Assembly (NCBI GenBank): GCA_947651395.1
Contig: CANSYW010000011.1
Coordinates: forward strand, 1-64,000
From: an uncultured Pseudoflavonifractor sp.
GTDB lineage: Bacteria > Bacillota > Clostridia > Oscillospirales > Oscillospiraceae
DNA: 64,000 nucleotides
Reading direction: 5' to 3'
Shown here: positions 8,169 to 16,567 of the stretch, one piece after another
How positions within the stretch are numbered: position 1 is the stretch's first letter
How the letters are laid out: each line of letters opens with the position of its first letter
Position numbers and translations under genes: made by a program
Notes under the pieces: model-generated
Told to the model about the DNA's origin: nothing
Databases searched by the model: none
What the model saw: only the letters and a program-made list of their open reading frames with translations

Positions 8169-9590
8169 ATGGAAAAATTGTTCAAGCTCAAAGAGAACGG
8201 CACCACCCTGCGCACAGAGATCGTTGCGGGACTGACCACCTTCATGACCATGGCCTACATTATCGCCCTGAATCCCAACCTGCTCACCGGCTTTGACGTA
8301 GGTTCCGCTCTGTGGAACGGCGTGTTCCTGGCCACCTGTATTGCCTCCGCCATCGGTATGTTCGTCATGGCCTTTGCCGCCAACAAGCCCTTCGCCCTGG
8401 CCCCCGGCATGGGACTGAACAGCTTCTTCGCCATCGTAGTCACCAACATCGCCGCCCTCACGGGAATGACATATGTAGCCTCCTTCCAGGCCGCCCTTGT
8501 CATCATCCTGCTGGAGGGTATTATTTTTGTCATTCTTTCCCTTCTCAACATTCGGGAAAAGATCGTAGACGCCATTCCTCTGGGGGTCCGACTGGGCATT
8601 GCCCCCGCCATCGGCCTCATGCTCATGAACATCGGCTTTGGCTCCAACGCCGGAGTGTACTCCGAGACCGGAGGCCCCTTCTTCGTCATGCGGGATTTCT
8701 TCGGCGCCCTCACCGCCTCCTCCGCCATGACGACCATGGGCGGCGGCTATGGCCAGATGGTACTCAGCGTGGTCACCATGTTTATCGGGCTCTTTGTCAT
8801 TGTCATCCTGGCCAAGAAGGGCATCAAGGGCGCCGTCCTGCTGGGAATGCTGGTGGCCTCCGTCATCTACTGGGGCGGTTCCTTCGCCTTCCTGGATACC
8901 AATCCCTTTGCCTCCCTGTCCACCGCCTCCTTCCTTCCCCCCGTCAAGGACATGGTGGACACCACGCTCTTCAAGTTCAACTTCCAGGGCTTTATGGACA
9001 TTGGCGCCTTCACCGCCGTCACCCTCATCATCACCTTCTGCATGATCGACATGTTCGACACCATCGGCACCCTGGTGGGCACTGCCTCCCGGGCGGGGAT
9101 GGTGGATGAGCAGGGCAACATGCCCAACATGAAGGAGGCTCTGTTGGCCGACGCCGTCGGCACCGTAGCCGGGGCCTGCACCGGCACCTCCACCGTCACC
9201 ACCTTTGTGGAGTCTGCCTCCGGCGTGGAGGCCGGCGGCCGCACCGGCCTCACCGCCCTCACCACCGGCATCCTGTTCCTGGCCTGCATATTCATCGCCC
9301 CCATCGCCGCCATCATTCCCGCCGCCGCCACCTCAGCCGCCCTCATTTACGTGGGCGTGCTGATGGTCATGGGTCTGAAAAACGTGAACTTTGACGATAT
9401 GGATCAGATGGTCCCCGTGGCCCTCATGCTCATCGCCATGCCCATCTCCAGCTCCATCGGCCACGCCATCGGCCTGGGCCTGATCTCCTACACCGTCATC
9501 AAGGTCTTCACCGGCAAGGCCAGGGAGGTCTCCCTTCTCACCTACGTGATCTCCGCCCTGTTCCTCGTCAAGTTCTTCCTCGTCGCCTGA
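8169..9590 (+). CDS. NCS2-family purine permease (AzgA/PbuG type)
   Basis: Membrane symporter for hypoxanthine/guanine (possibly adenine). The 473-residue protein has about 12 to 14 hydrophobic segments and AzgA/PbuG hallmarks: EIVAGLTTFMTMAYIIALNP at about 17-36 and the substrate-site region GTSTVTTFVESASGVEAGGR near the middle. The ATG at 8169 has AGGGAG upstream. The frame is open back to 8061, but that part is the riboswitch terminator, not protein. Expression is predicted to be repressed by guanine through the upstream riboswitch. It is the uptake half of a salvage pair with the divergent phosphoribosyltransferase. Confidence 0.93.
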   Translation: MEKLFKLKENGTTLRTEIVAGLTTFMTMAYIIALNPNLLTGFDVGSALWNGVFLATCIASAIGMFVMAFAANKPFALAPGMGLNSFFAIVVTNIAALTGMTYVASFQAALVIILLEGIIFVILSLLNIREKIVDAIPLGVRLGIAPAIGLMLMNIGFGSNAGVYSETGGPFFVMRDFFGALTASSAMTTMGGGYGQMVLSVVTMFIGLFVIVILAKKGIKGAVLLGMLVASVIYWGGSFAFLDTNPFASLSTASFLPPVKDMVDTTLFKFNFQGFMDIGAFTAVTLIITFCMIDMFDTIGTLVGTASRAGMVDEQGNMPNMKEALLADAVGTVAGACTGTSTVTTFVESASGVEAGGRTGLTALTTGILFLACIFIAPIAAIIPAAATSAALIYVGVLMVMGLKNVNFDDMDQMVPVALMLIAMPISSSIGHAIGLGLISYTVIKVFTGKAREVSLLTYVISALFLVKFFLVA

Positions 9591-9604
9591 GTTCTTTCCA
9601 TAGA

Positions 9605-9650
9605 AAAAACCGGCCGCCACTTTCGGAAGTGGCAGCCGGTTTTCTTTTGT
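9605..9650. terminator. Bidirectional terminator after the purine permease
   Basis: AAAACCGGC...CCACTT and AAGTGG...GCCGGTTTT arms around TCGG, with T-runs on both sides. It separates convergent genes. Confidence 0.88.
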
Positions 9651-9668
9651 TTTTCTCTTTTGCAGGAC

Positions 9669-10082
9669 TCAGAAGTACTTCTTCACCCCGTCGGAGGCCA
9701 GAGAGGCGTCGGCAGAGATGGTGACGGTAAACTTGATACCGTTCTTCTCGCCGAAGTCGTTGAGCCAGTCCAGGAAGTGCTCCACCGCGGGATCCTCAGC
9801 GGGGACGTTCACCAGCTTTGTGAGGCTCTCCACAAACACGTGGGTAATATCGTAGTTGCCCGCATGGAGACCGCTGATAAAACCCTTGAGCATATCAAGA
9901 TTCTGCAAGGCGTAGTCCTTCGCCTCGACCAGACGGATCTGATAATGAATGTCATAGGTCAGTTTGCTGCCGTGCTCAATACAGACCACGCTTCCAGCCT
10001 CGTTCTTGGCGGCGGCATTGATCAGCTCGATCATCTGCTTGGTCTTGCCGGTACCCTTGACCCCCATGATCACTCTCACCAT
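9669..10082 (-). CDS. Small P-loop NTPase-like protein, function unknown
   Basis: A 137-residue protein with a Walker A motif GVKGTGKT close to the N-terminus (about residues 7-14). No membrane segment is seen, and a short hydrophobic strand ending in THVFVES may act as Walker B. I do not recognise a characterised family. The length is too short for a kinase with a lid plus base-binding domain. The ATG at 10082 has AAGGAG with an 8-base gap, and the GTG three codons upstream is therefore rejected. It has its own promoter and a convergent upstream neighbour, so it is probably transcribed alone. It could be an ATP- or GTP-binding regulator. No function is claimed. Confidence 0.8.
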   Translation of the reverse strand: MVRVIMGVKGTGKTKQMIELINAAAKNEAGSVVCIEHGSKLTYDIHYQIRLVEAKDYALQNLDMLKGFISGLHAGNYDITHVFVESLTKLVNVPAEDPAVEHFLDWLNDFGEKNGIKFTVTISADASLASDGVKKYF

Positions 10083-10135
10083 GTTAATCACTCCTTCACA
10101 TTGTCCACCGGACGTTGTTCCCGGCTTCTGCCTCT

Positions 10136-10164
10136 ATGGTAACATTTTTCCTTTCCGGTTGCAA
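10136..10164 (-). promoter_or_regulatory. Promoter of the small P-loop gene
   Basis: Minus strand: TTGCAA (10159-10164), 17-bp spacer, TACCAT (10136-10141). Confidence 0.6.
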
Positions 10165-10202
10165 CTCTATTTCCGCAAATTCACGGAAAATTTCAATTTG
10201 TC

Positions 10203-11537
10203 TCAGCAGCCCAGCCGTTTTTCCAGCTCGACCTTTTGCGCCTCGTAGCCCGGCTTGCCCAGCAGGGCGTACATATTGTTCTTGTACGCCTCCACACCGG
10301 GCTGATCAAAGGGATTCACGCCCAGCAGATAGCCGGAGATACCGCAGGCAAACTCAAAGAAGTAGATCAGCGCCCCCAGGCTCCTGGCATCCCGCGCGGG
10401 GACGGTGAGCAGCAGGTTGGGCACTCCGCCGTCCACATGGGCCAGAATGACCCCCCGCAGGGCCTGCTCGGCCACGAAGGCCATAGACTTGCCCGACAGG
10501 AAATTGAGCCCGTCCACATTCTCCGGGTCGTTGGGGATATTCAGACTGCTGTGGGCCTTGTCAAAGCGCACCACCGTCTCGATCATCACCCGCTCGCCCT
10601 GCTGGATGAACTGACCCATGGAGTGGAGGTCGGCGGTGAACTCCACGCTGGCGGGAAACAGGCCCTTGCCGTCCTTGCCCTCGCTCTCGCCGAACAGCTG
10701 CTTCCACCACTCGCCGAAGAACCGGAAGGAGGGCTCGTAGCCGGCCAGGATCTCCACCTTTTTGCCGCTTTCATAGAGGGCGTGACGGGCGGCGGCATAC
10801 TGCCAGGCGGGGTTATCCATGCCGGGCTTGCTCAGCAGCTCCATCTCCTCCCGGGCGCCGTCCATCAGCGCCTGGATGTCGATGCCGGCGGCGGCGATGG
10901 GCAGCAGACCCACGGCGGTAAGCACGCTGTAGCGGCCGCCCACGGCGTCGGGCACCACGAACTCCTCGTAGCCCTCCTGGTCGGCCAGACCCTTCAGGGC
11001 CCCCCGCTTGGCGTCAGTGGTGGCGTAGATACGGCTCCGGGCCCCCTCCTTGCCGTACTTCTCCTCCAGCAGAGCCTTGAAGATCCGGAAGGCCACGGCG
11101 GGCTCGGTGGTGGTGCCGGACTTGGAGATCACATTGACGGAGAAGTCCACGTCCTTCACAAGGTCGATGACCTCATTCATGGCGTCGGCGGAAAGACCGT
11201 TGCCCGCGAAGTAGATGGCGGGGCCGTCCTTCCTGGCCAGGTTATAGTTGTTGGAGGTGAGGGTCTCGATCACCGCCCGGGCCCCCAGATAGGAGCCGCC
11301 GATGCCGATGACCACCAGGGCCTTGGAGTCGGAGCGGATCTTCTCGGCGGCCTTCCGGATCCGGGCGAACTCGGCCTTATCGTAATCGGCGGGGAGCCGG
11401 ACCCAGCCCAGATAATCGCTGCCCGCGCCGGTGCCGTTCATCACATATTCATGGGCCTGCTTCAGCCCCTTCTCCTCCCCGGCACGCCAACCCGCGGGCA
11501 GAAAGGGAGAGACGTTGGACAGATCAAGATTGAGCAT
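10203..11537 (-). CDS. pgi: Glucose-6-phosphate isomerase
   Basis: Cytosolic enzyme interconverting glucose 6-phosphate and fructose 6-phosphate in glycolysis. The 444-residue length fits the short Gram-positive Pgi group. [11 protein letters not shown] near residues 80-90 and the phosphate-binding SGTTTEP region near 145 are intact. AGGAGG precedes the ATG. It is monocistronic, with its own promoter upstream. No strong terminator follows; a short ATTTTCCG/CGGAAAT hairpin lies just after the stop. Confidence 0.97.
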   Translation of the reverse strand: MLNLDLSNVSPFLPAGWRAGEEKGLKQAHEYVMNGTGAGSDYLGWVRLPADYDKAEFARIRKAAEKIRSDSKALVVIGIGGSYLGARAVIETLTSNNYNLARKDGPAIYFAGNGLSADAMNEVIDLVKDVDFSVNVISKSGTTTEPAVAFRIFKALLEEKYGKEGARSRIYATTDAKRGALKGLADQEGYEEFVVPDAVGGRYSVLTAVGLLPIAAAGIDIQALMDGAREEMELLSKPGMDNPAWQYAAARHALYESGKKVEILAGYEPSFRFFGEWWKQLFGESEGKDGKGLFPASVEFTADLHSMGQFIQQGERVMIETVVRFDKAHSSLNIPNDPENVDGLNFLSGKSMAFVAEQALRGVILAHVDGGVPNLLLTVPARDARSLGALIYFFEFACGISGYLLGVNPFDQPGVEAYKNNMYALLGKPGYEAQKVELEKRLGC

Positions 11538-11587
11538 ATGAATGACCTCCTGATAAAATAGTTTCAGAGTGCTTGTCCCGTGTGTTC

Positions 11588-11616
11588 AGTATACACCAAC
11601 AAAACCGTTTTGGAAA
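11588..11616 (-). promoter_or_regulatory. Promoter of pgi
   Basis: Minus strand: TTTCCA (11611-11616), 17-bp spacer, TATACT (11588-11593). Confidence 0.65.
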
Positions 11617-11663
11617 GGGATTTTATGGTCGTTTCTCCAAAATTTATGGAAAATATTTGGTGA

Positions 11664-11717
11664 ACAAAAATTGCGCCGGGCCGCCGCGGTTCCCTCCCAC
11701 GGCAAAGCCCGGCGCAA
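11664..11717 (-). terminator. Terminator after the alpha/beta hydrolase
   Basis: TTGCGCCGGGC and GCCCGGCGCAA arms around a GC-rich internal loop, followed on the minus strand by TTTTTG. Confidence 0.85.
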
Positions 11718-11722
11718 CATCT

Positions 11723-12511
11723 TTACTTCTCACCCGCCCAGAATTCTTCCATGGTCTCGTTGAATATTTGAGGCGTGTCCATATTTACACAATGTCCCGC
11801 ATTTTCAAAAAACACAACTTTACACTGCGGCTCCCTGGCCTTCCACTGTTTTATTACTTCCAGTTCCGCCGGTATATCAAATTCTCCGCACCCGATCAGC
11901 AAGGGGTAGGCTCTTTGCCCTGTCTGATATCTGTTTACCATATGGTTCAAAGAGGCCAAATACATAAATGATCTCTTTGGGAACTGAATGTTCATCTCAT
12001 AAAAATCATTCTGAGCCCGCGGAGTAAACGCGGATATTTTCTTATTTGATTCCGCAAACCACTTTATGGAAAACAGCCCTTTCAACATCATACGCATCTG
12101 TGACGCACCGTTTTCCTTCTGCATTTTCACATCGAAATTATTGATATCATATCCGCCGAAACAGGCGAGGGAGCTCACCCTGTCGGGATAACGGTTCGCA
12201 AGATCCTGCGCCAGAACAGCGCCCAGTGAAACGCCCACAATATGTATTTTCCCGATCCCTTCCCCTTCCATAATGTCATATATCCACGCCGACATTTTAT
12301 CTATGCCGTCGCCCTTTCGGGTGTGGATCGACTTTCCGTGACCGATAATGTCAACCGTCAACACATTATATTTGTCGCTGAAATACTCGATCTGCGCTTT
12401 GAACATGGTATGATCGACAAACGCGGCATGGAGGAACAGCACCCATTCATCGTGTTCTTTTCCGCTGACATAATATGTGACAGGCGAATGATCCAGCCTG
12501 GACTGCTTCAT
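11723..12511 (-). CDS. Alpha/beta-hydrolase fold protein
   Basis: Cytosolic esterase/lipase-like hydrolase of unknown substrate; no signal peptide. The 262-residue protein has the nucleophile elbow GVSLG at 93-97 (Ser95), an oxyanion-type LHAAFVDHTM strand near 28-37 and the catalytic His in AGHCVN near the C-terminus. AAGGAG is 8 bases before the ATG at 12511, so a GTG three codons earlier is not used. Codon choice is clearly more AT-rich than in its neighbours (many ATA, ATT, AAA and TAT), which points to recent acquisition. Rejected alternative: haloalkane dehalogenase, for which no specific motif is seen. Confidence 0.85.
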   Translation of the reverse strand: MKQSRLDHSPVTYYVSGKEHDEWVLFLHAAFVDHTMFKAQIEYFSDKYNVLTVDIIGHGKSIHTRKGDGIDKMSAWIYDIMEGEGIGKIHIVGVSLGAVLAQDLANRYPDRVSSLACFGGYDINNFDVKMQKENGASQMRMMLKGLFSIKWFAESNKKISAFTPRAQNDFYEMNIQFPKRSFMYLASLNHMVNRYQTGQRAYPLLIGCGEFDIPAELEVIKQWKAREPQCKVVFFENAGHCVNMDTPQIFNETMEEFWAGEK

Positions 12512-12579
12512 CTTCTTCACTCCTTATTGCACAGCGGGTATTCCCCCATATTCGCCCCGCGGATCCCTGTCCGGAAAAG

Positions 12580-12610
12580 GAAGGACGGCGTATAAAAGAC
12601 GCCGCCCCTT
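12580..12610 (-). terminator. Terminator after the DUF711 gene
   Basis: GGCGT...ACGCC hairpin followed on the minus strand by a pyrimidine-rich run. Moderate strength. Confidence 0.6.
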
Positions 12611-12616
12611 CCCTTC

Positions 12617-13981
12617 TCAGTTCTTCAGACTCTGCATGGGGGCGGGGATCCGGCCACCACGGCGGACAAAGTCCGCGCTGGACTCAGGGTGTACCGGCAT
12701 CACCGGGGCGGAGCCCAGCAGGCCGCCGAACTCCACCATATCTCCCACCTTACAGCCGGGGGCGGGAATGAGCCGCACCGCCGTAGTTTTGGAGTTGACC
12801 ATACCGATGGCCGCCTCGTCGGCGATGATGGCCGAGAGGGTCTCGGCCGTGGTGTCCCCGGGGACGGCGATCATATCCAGTCCCACCGAGCACACGCAGG
12901 TCATGGCCTCCAGTTTGTCCAGGCACAGCGCCCCTCCGGCCGCGGCGGCGATCATCCCCTCGTCCTCGCTGACGGGGATAAAGGCGCCGGAGAGCCCTCC
13001 CACATGGGAGGAGGCCATGACGCCCCCCTTCTTCACCGCGTCGTTGAGCAGGGCCAGGGCCGCCGTGGTCCCGTGGGTCCCGCAGGTCTCAAGTCCCATT
13101 TCCTCCAGGATCCGGGCCACACTGTCCCCCACAGCGGGGGTGGGCGCCAGAGACAGATCCACGATGCCGAAGGGCACCCCCAACCGCCGGGAGGCCTCCT
13201 GGGCCACCAGCTGACCCATACGGGTGATGCGGAAGGCGGTCTTTTTCACCGTCTCGGCCACCACGTCAAAACTCTCCCCCTTCACGCTCTGAAGGGCGTG
13301 GTACACCACGCCGGGGCCGGAGACCCCCACATTGATGACCCGATCTCCCTCGCTGACCCCGTGAAAGGCGCCCGCCATAAAGGGGTTATCCTCCACCGCG
13401 TTGCAGAAGACCACCAGCTTGGCGCAGCCGAAACCGGCGGTATCGGCCGTTTTGGCCGCCAGCTCCTTGATGGTGTGGCCCATGAGCCCCACCGCGTCCA
13501 TGTTGATGCCCGCCTTGGTGGACCCCACATTCACGCTGCCGCAGACCAGCTCGGTCTCCGCCAATGCCTGGGGGATGGATCGAATCAGCTTTTCATCGGC
13601 AGGGGTCATCCCCTTCTGTACAAGGGCGGAGAAGCCGCCAATGAAGTTGACCCCCGTCTCCGCCCGGGCCCTGTCCAGCGCCTGGGCAAAGGGGACATAG
13701 TCCTCGGTATCCGAGGCGCCGGCCACCAGGGCCATGGGGGTAACGGAGATCCGCTTGTTGACGATGGGGATCCCGAACTCCGCCTCAATGTCCTCCCCGG
13801 TCCTCACCAGATCCCCGGCGGAGCGGACGATCTTCTCGTAGATCTTCCGGCAGGCGGCCCTGGGGTCCGGATCGCAGCAGTCCAGCAGGGAGATCCCCAT
13901 GGTGATGGTGCGCACATCCAGGTGCTGCTGGTCGATCATGTGGATGGTATCCAATATCTCGTTGGTGTTAAACATGGGCAT
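12617..13981 (-). CDS. DUF711 / UPF0210 (PFL-like) family protein
   Basis: A 454-residue protein of the UPF0210 family, opening [14 protein letters not shown] and carrying the family's repeated Gly/Ala-rich segments. Its biochemical role is not established. The family fold relates to glycyl-radical enzymes, but no glycyl-radical motif or activase is seen here. It is the last gene of a three-gene minus-strand operon, 11 bases after an ACT-domain gene; that pairing is a conserved Firmicutes arrangement. The ATG at 13981 has GAGGTG 7 bases upstream; a second Met two codons later is also possible. Confidence 0.9.
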   Translation of the reverse strand: MPMFNTNEILDTIHMIDQQHLDVRTITMGISLLDCCDPDPRAACRKIYEKIVRSAGDLVRTGEDIEAEFGIPIVNKRISVTPMALVAGASDTEDYVPFAQALDRARAETGVNFIGGFSALVQKGMTPADEKLIRSIPQALAETELVCGSVNVGSTKAGINMDAVGLMGHTIKELAAKTADTAGFGCAKLVVFCNAVEDNPFMAGAFHGVSEGDRVINVGVSGPGVVYHALQSVKGESFDVVAETVKKTAFRITRMGQLVAQEASRRLGVPFGIVDLSLAPTPAVGDSVARILEEMGLETCGTHGTTAALALLNDAVKKGGVMASSHVGGLSGAFIPVSEDEGMIAAAAGGALCLDKLEAMTCVCSVGLDMIAVPGDTTAETLSAIIADEAAIGMVNSKTTAVRLIPAPGCKVGDMVEFGGLLGSAPVMPVHPESSADFVRRGGRIPAPMQSLKN

Positions 13982-13992
13982 GGCAATTCACC

Positions 13993-14262
13993 TCAAATAC
14001 GATGCATGGCGTTGAAGATATCCTCCCGCTGGGCATGGATGGTCAGGCCCTGCGCCTTCCCCTCCTCCTCCAGCAGCTTCACCAACTGGGCAAAGGGCAC
14101 CTTGGCCGCCGAGGCGTCCACCAGCATGATCATGGTAAAATACTCCTGCAGAATGGTCTGGCTGATGTCCAGCACATTGACCCCCTGCGCGCTGAGCAGG
14201 GCGCAGACCCGGGCAATGATGCCCACCTGATCCTTTCCGATAACGGTGACGATGGCTCTCAT
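13993..14262 (-). CDS. ACT-domain regulatory protein (UPF0237)
   Basis: An 89-residue single ACT domain, related to the N-terminal half of GcvR-type regulators. The pattern VIGKDQVGIIARVCALLSAQ is the typical ACT first strand and helix that binds amino acids or other small ligands at a dimer interface. It has no DNA-binding domain. It sits between the yfbR-like gene (12 bases upstream) and the DUF711 gene (11 bases downstream), so it may sense a ligand for the DUF711 protein; that link is inference from conserved pairing. Confidence 0.92.
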   Translation of the reverse strand: MRAIVTVIGKDQVGIIARVCALLSAQGVNVLDISQTILQEYFTMIMLVDASAAKVPFAQLVKLLEEEGKAQGLTIHAQREDIFNAMHRI

Positions 14263-14274
14263 ACGTACTCCTCC

Positions 14275-14853
14275 TTATTGAAGTTCATCCAATGTCAGCT
14301 CAAAGGCGGGCAGGAACTGCTCCATAAAATAGTCCAGGGCGGGCAGTTCCATCCGCTCCAGGGCCTTCCGGGTCTGCTCCGAGGCCAGCTTGAACTCGTT
14401 GTTTCCCGCCTTGAGCTCCTCCAGGCACTTGATGTGGGCCGAGAGCTTGTCGGCAGCCTTCACAATGGCAAGCAGGTCGGGCGCCAGCTCCTCCCGGACA
14501 TAGGGGGAAAATTCCCCCAGGAGCTCCCGGGGCAGAAGGGACAGCAATTTGTCCGCCGCCACGCTCTCCACCGCCTTATAGGCCTCCTTGATGGCGGGAT
14601 TGTCGTACTTTACCGGCGTGGGCAGATCCCCGGTGAGGATCTCCGCGGCGTCGTGATAAAGCCCCGCCACAGCGGCCTGGCCGGGATCCACCCTCCCTCC
14701 GAAACGCTCCCGGTCGATCACGGCCAGGGCGTGGGCCAGAACGGCCACCATATGGGAGTGCTCCTGAATGTTCTCCACCTGGGTATTGCGCATGAGCCCC
14801 CAGCGGTCGATGTAGCGCATCCGTCCCAAAAGGGCAAAAAAATTGTAGGGCAT
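14275..14853 (-). CDS. HD-domain 5'-nucleotidase, YfbR-like
   Basis: Metal-dependent phosphohydrolase resembling YfbR, which removes the 5'-phosphate of deoxynucleoside monophosphates. The 192-residue protein starts MPYNFFALLGRMRYIDRW and shows EHSHMV (His32, His34), the HD doublet at 67-68 and a downstream D in KAADKLSAH. The ATG at 14853 has a GGAGGGG site; an upstream in-frame ATG at 14964 would lie beyond the promoter start and is rejected. First gene of the operon with the ACT and DUF711 genes. Confidence 0.88.
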   Translation of the reverse strand: MPYNFFALLGRMRYIDRWGLMRNTQVENIQEHSHMVAVLAHALAVIDRERFGGRVDPGQAAVAGLYHDAAEILTGDLPTPVKYDNPAIKEAYKAVESVAADKLLSLLPRELLGEFSPYVREELAPDLLAIVKAADKLSAHIKCLEELKAGNNEFKLASEQTRKALERMELPALDYFMEQFLPAFELTLDELQ

Positions 14854-14877
14854 AGTCCCCTCCCCGGCGTTTGCCTC

Positions 14878-14906
14878 TGGACGAACGCCGTTTTCTCCTC
14901 TATAAT
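14878..14906 (+). promoter_or_regulatory. Candidate promoter of mtaB
   Basis: TGGACG (14878-14883), 17-bp spacer, TATAAT (14901-14906); start near 14913. It faces the opposing operon promoter, with nearly coincident start points. Confidence 0.6.
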
Positions 14907-14920
14907 AGATTCGCCTATTT

Positions 14921-14949
14921 ATTATACACAACACCGCCCCCTCTTTCAA
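14921..14949 (-). promoter_or_regulatory. Promoter of the yfbR-ACT-DUF711 operon
   Basis: Minus strand: TTGAAA (14944-14949), 17-bp spacer, TATAAT (14921-14926); start near 14914. Confidence 0.85.
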
Positions 14950-14978
14950 GAAGAAGAGGGCCACGGGAGGGAAAAAAC

Positions 14979-16334
14979 GTGCGCGTTGCCATTTATACCC
15001 TGGGCTGTAAGGTCAATCAATATGAGACCCAGGCCATGGAGACCGAGCTTACAGGCCGGGGCCACACCCTTGTCCCCTTCGGCCGGAGTGCCGACGCCTG
15101 CATCATCAACACCTGCACCGTCACCGCCGTCAGCGACCACAAATCCCGGCAGGCCATTCGCCGGGCCCGGAAAAGCTGTCCCCATGGCGTGGTGGCGGTG
15201 TGCGGCTGCTATGCCCAGACCGATCCCCGGTCCGTGGCCGCCCTGGAGGTGGATCTGGTGGGTGGCGCCTCGGGGAGGCTGGCCTTTCTGGACGATGTGG
15301 AGCGGCTCGCCCACAATAAAATTATGTCAAACGACAGCAAGGACACGTCCCCAGAGAAAAGCAAAGATGACCTTTCTTCTCCCCTGGTCACCACGGTTAA
15401 TATTATGTCAACCAGAATCTTTGAGGAGCTCCCCGCCGGCGGGCTCTCTCAGCGGACCCGTGCCATGCTGAAGGTGGAGGACGGCTGCGTCAATTTCTGC
15501 TCTTACTGCATTATTCCCTACGCCCGGGGCCCGGTGCGCTCCCTGCCACCGGATCGGGCGGCGGCAGAGGCCGGCCGTCTCCAGAAGGAGGGTTACCGTG
15601 AGATTGTGGTCACCGGCATTGAGATCTCCTCCTGGGGGCAGGATCTGCCAGGCAGACCTCCTCTTGCCGACCTTATTGAGACCATCTGCACCGCCGCCCC
15701 CCACTGTCGGATCCGGCTGGGCTCCCTGGAGCCCAGAACGGTGACCCCGGAGTTCTGCCGCCGCCTCTCAAGTTTACATAATTTATGTCCTCACTTCCAT
15801 CTCTCCCTGCAGTCCGGCTGTGACGAGACCCTGAAACGGATGAACCGGAAGTATGACACCGCCCGGTACTATGAAAGCGTGACCCTTTTGCGCCAATGGT
15901 TCGAGCGCCCCGGTATCACCACCGACCTGATCGTGGGCTTTCCCGGGGAGAGCGAAGAGGAATTTGCCCGGACCCTGGCCTTCATGGAGCAATGCGCCTT
16001 TACCTCCATGCATATCTTTCCCTACTCCCGCCGCCCCGGCACACCGGCGGCAGACATGCCGGCTCAGGTATCCAACAGCGAAAAGGAGCTCCGCGCCCAC
16101 AGGGCCTGCGCCTGTGCCGACGCCTTGCGGCAGAGCTATCTGCAGGGCTGGATAGGCCAGACCCTTCCCGTCCTCTTTGAAGAGGAGGTCCCGGACGGAT
16201 CCGGCCTGTGGCGGGGCTATGCCCCCAACTACACCGAAGTGAAGGCCCCCTCTTCCGTTAGTTTACATAATATAGACCGCCTTGTCCGTATCACCTCCGC
16301 GGAGGAGGGCTGTCTGCTGGGAGAGCTCCTCTGA
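14979..16334 (+). CDS. mtaB: tRNA (t6A37) methylthiotransferase MtaB
   Basis: Radical-SAM methylthiotransferase that converts t6A37 to ms2t6A37 in ANN-decoding tRNAs. The 451-residue protein has the three MTTase-domain cysteines (about 10, 46 and 75-77), the radical-SAM CVNFCSYC cluster near residue 170 and a C-terminal TRAM-like region. The start is GTG 14979, 8 bases after GGGAGG; no ATG fits. Residues about 115-145, between the two domains, form an unusual AT-rich, Ser/Asp/Lys-rich linker bordered by two in-phase copies of ATTATGTCAA. Two copies of AGTTTACATAAT, read S-L-H-N, also occur within the gene. Confidence 0.95.
   Translation: MRVAIYTLGCKVNQYETQAMETELTGRGHTLVPFGRSADACIINTCTVTAVSDHKSRQAIRRARKSCPHGVVAVCGCYAQTDPRSVAALEVDLVGGASGRLAFLDDVERLAHNKIMSNDSKDTSPEKSKDDLSSPLVTTVNIMSTRIFEELPAGGLSQRTRAMLKVEDGCVNFCSYCIIPYARGPVRSLPPDRAAAEAGRLQKEGYREIVVTGIEISSWGQDLPGRPPLADLIETICTAAPHCRIRLGSLEPRTVTPEFCRRLSSLHNLCPHFHLSLQSGCDETLKRMNRKYDTARYYESVTLLRQWFERPGITTDLIVGFPGESEEEFARTLAFMEQCAFTSMHIFPYSRRPGTPAADMPAQVSNSEKELRAHRACACADALRQSYLQGWIGQTLPVLFEEEVPDGSGLWRGYAPNYTEVKAPSSVSLHNIDRLVRITSAEEGCLLGELL
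15321..15411 (+). repeat. In-phase direct repeats ATTATGTCAA bordering an 81-bp segment of mtaB
   Basis: Copies at 15321-15330 and 15402-15411 are exactly 81 bases (27 codons) apart, both read I-M-S. The bordered segment encodes the hydrophilic interdomain linker and is much richer in A/T than the rest of mtaB. Loss or gain of one unit would keep the frame. Confidence 0.75.
15771..15782 (+). repeat. AGTTTACATAAT motif, copy 1 (inside mtaB)
   Basis: Twelve bases identical to copies at 16260 and 17688. The sequence matches the XerD-arm half of the B. subtilis dif site. It is followed by TTATGT, making ACATAA-T-TTATGT a 13-bp palindrome. Confidence 0.7.
16260..16271 (+). repeat. AGTTTACATAAT motif, copy 2 (inside mtaB)
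   Basis: Identical 12-mer; downstream half ATAGACC. Confidence 0.7.
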
Positions 16335-16378
16335 GTCCCGGAAAGTACATTTTTCTCCTTTTTTCTTCCTGCTCTTTC

Positions 16379-16407
16379 TTGTTTCGTCCGGCCCTTTGTG
16401 GTAAAAT
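16379..16407 (+). promoter_or_regulatory. Promoter of the O-acylation cluster
   Basis: TTGTTT (16379-16384), 17-bp spacer, TAAAAT (16402-16407); start near 16414, 48 bases before the leader ORF. Confidence 0.7.
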
Positions 16408-16461
16408 AAAGGTTACTGTGAAAAAATATGGACGCGTTTCCTTTATCCAAGGAGGTCTCCT

Positions 16462-16566
16462 ATGTTCTCCCTTCCCTCTTTCCAGTCCCGCAGACAGGAT
16501 CCGGACAGATCCCCGACCTTCCGCCGGAAGGTGCCAGGGTCTTCCGCCCTGTTGGAGAAGCAGTGA
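16462..16566 (+). CDS. Leader ORF, 34 codons, coupled to the acyltransferase
   Basis: ATG at 16462 sits 6 bases after a perfect AAGGAGG, the best ribosome site in this region. The 34-residue product begins MFSLPSFQSRQ and is basic, with no signal peptide and no recognised motif. The stop TGA (16564-16566) is one base before the acyltransferase ATG, while the acyltransferase's own site (GGAG) is weak. This arrangement suggests translational coupling or a leader peptide rather than an independent enzyme. It could also be the relic of a longer N-terminus lost by frameshift. Confidence 0.55.
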   Translation: MFSLPSFQSRRQDPDRSPTFRRKVPGSSALLEKQ

Positions 16567-16567
16567 G

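Noticed and set aside
7312-9590. PurR-type operators between the divergent purine genes
   Set aside because: No paired PurBox-like sites seen; the riboswitch explains control of the permease.
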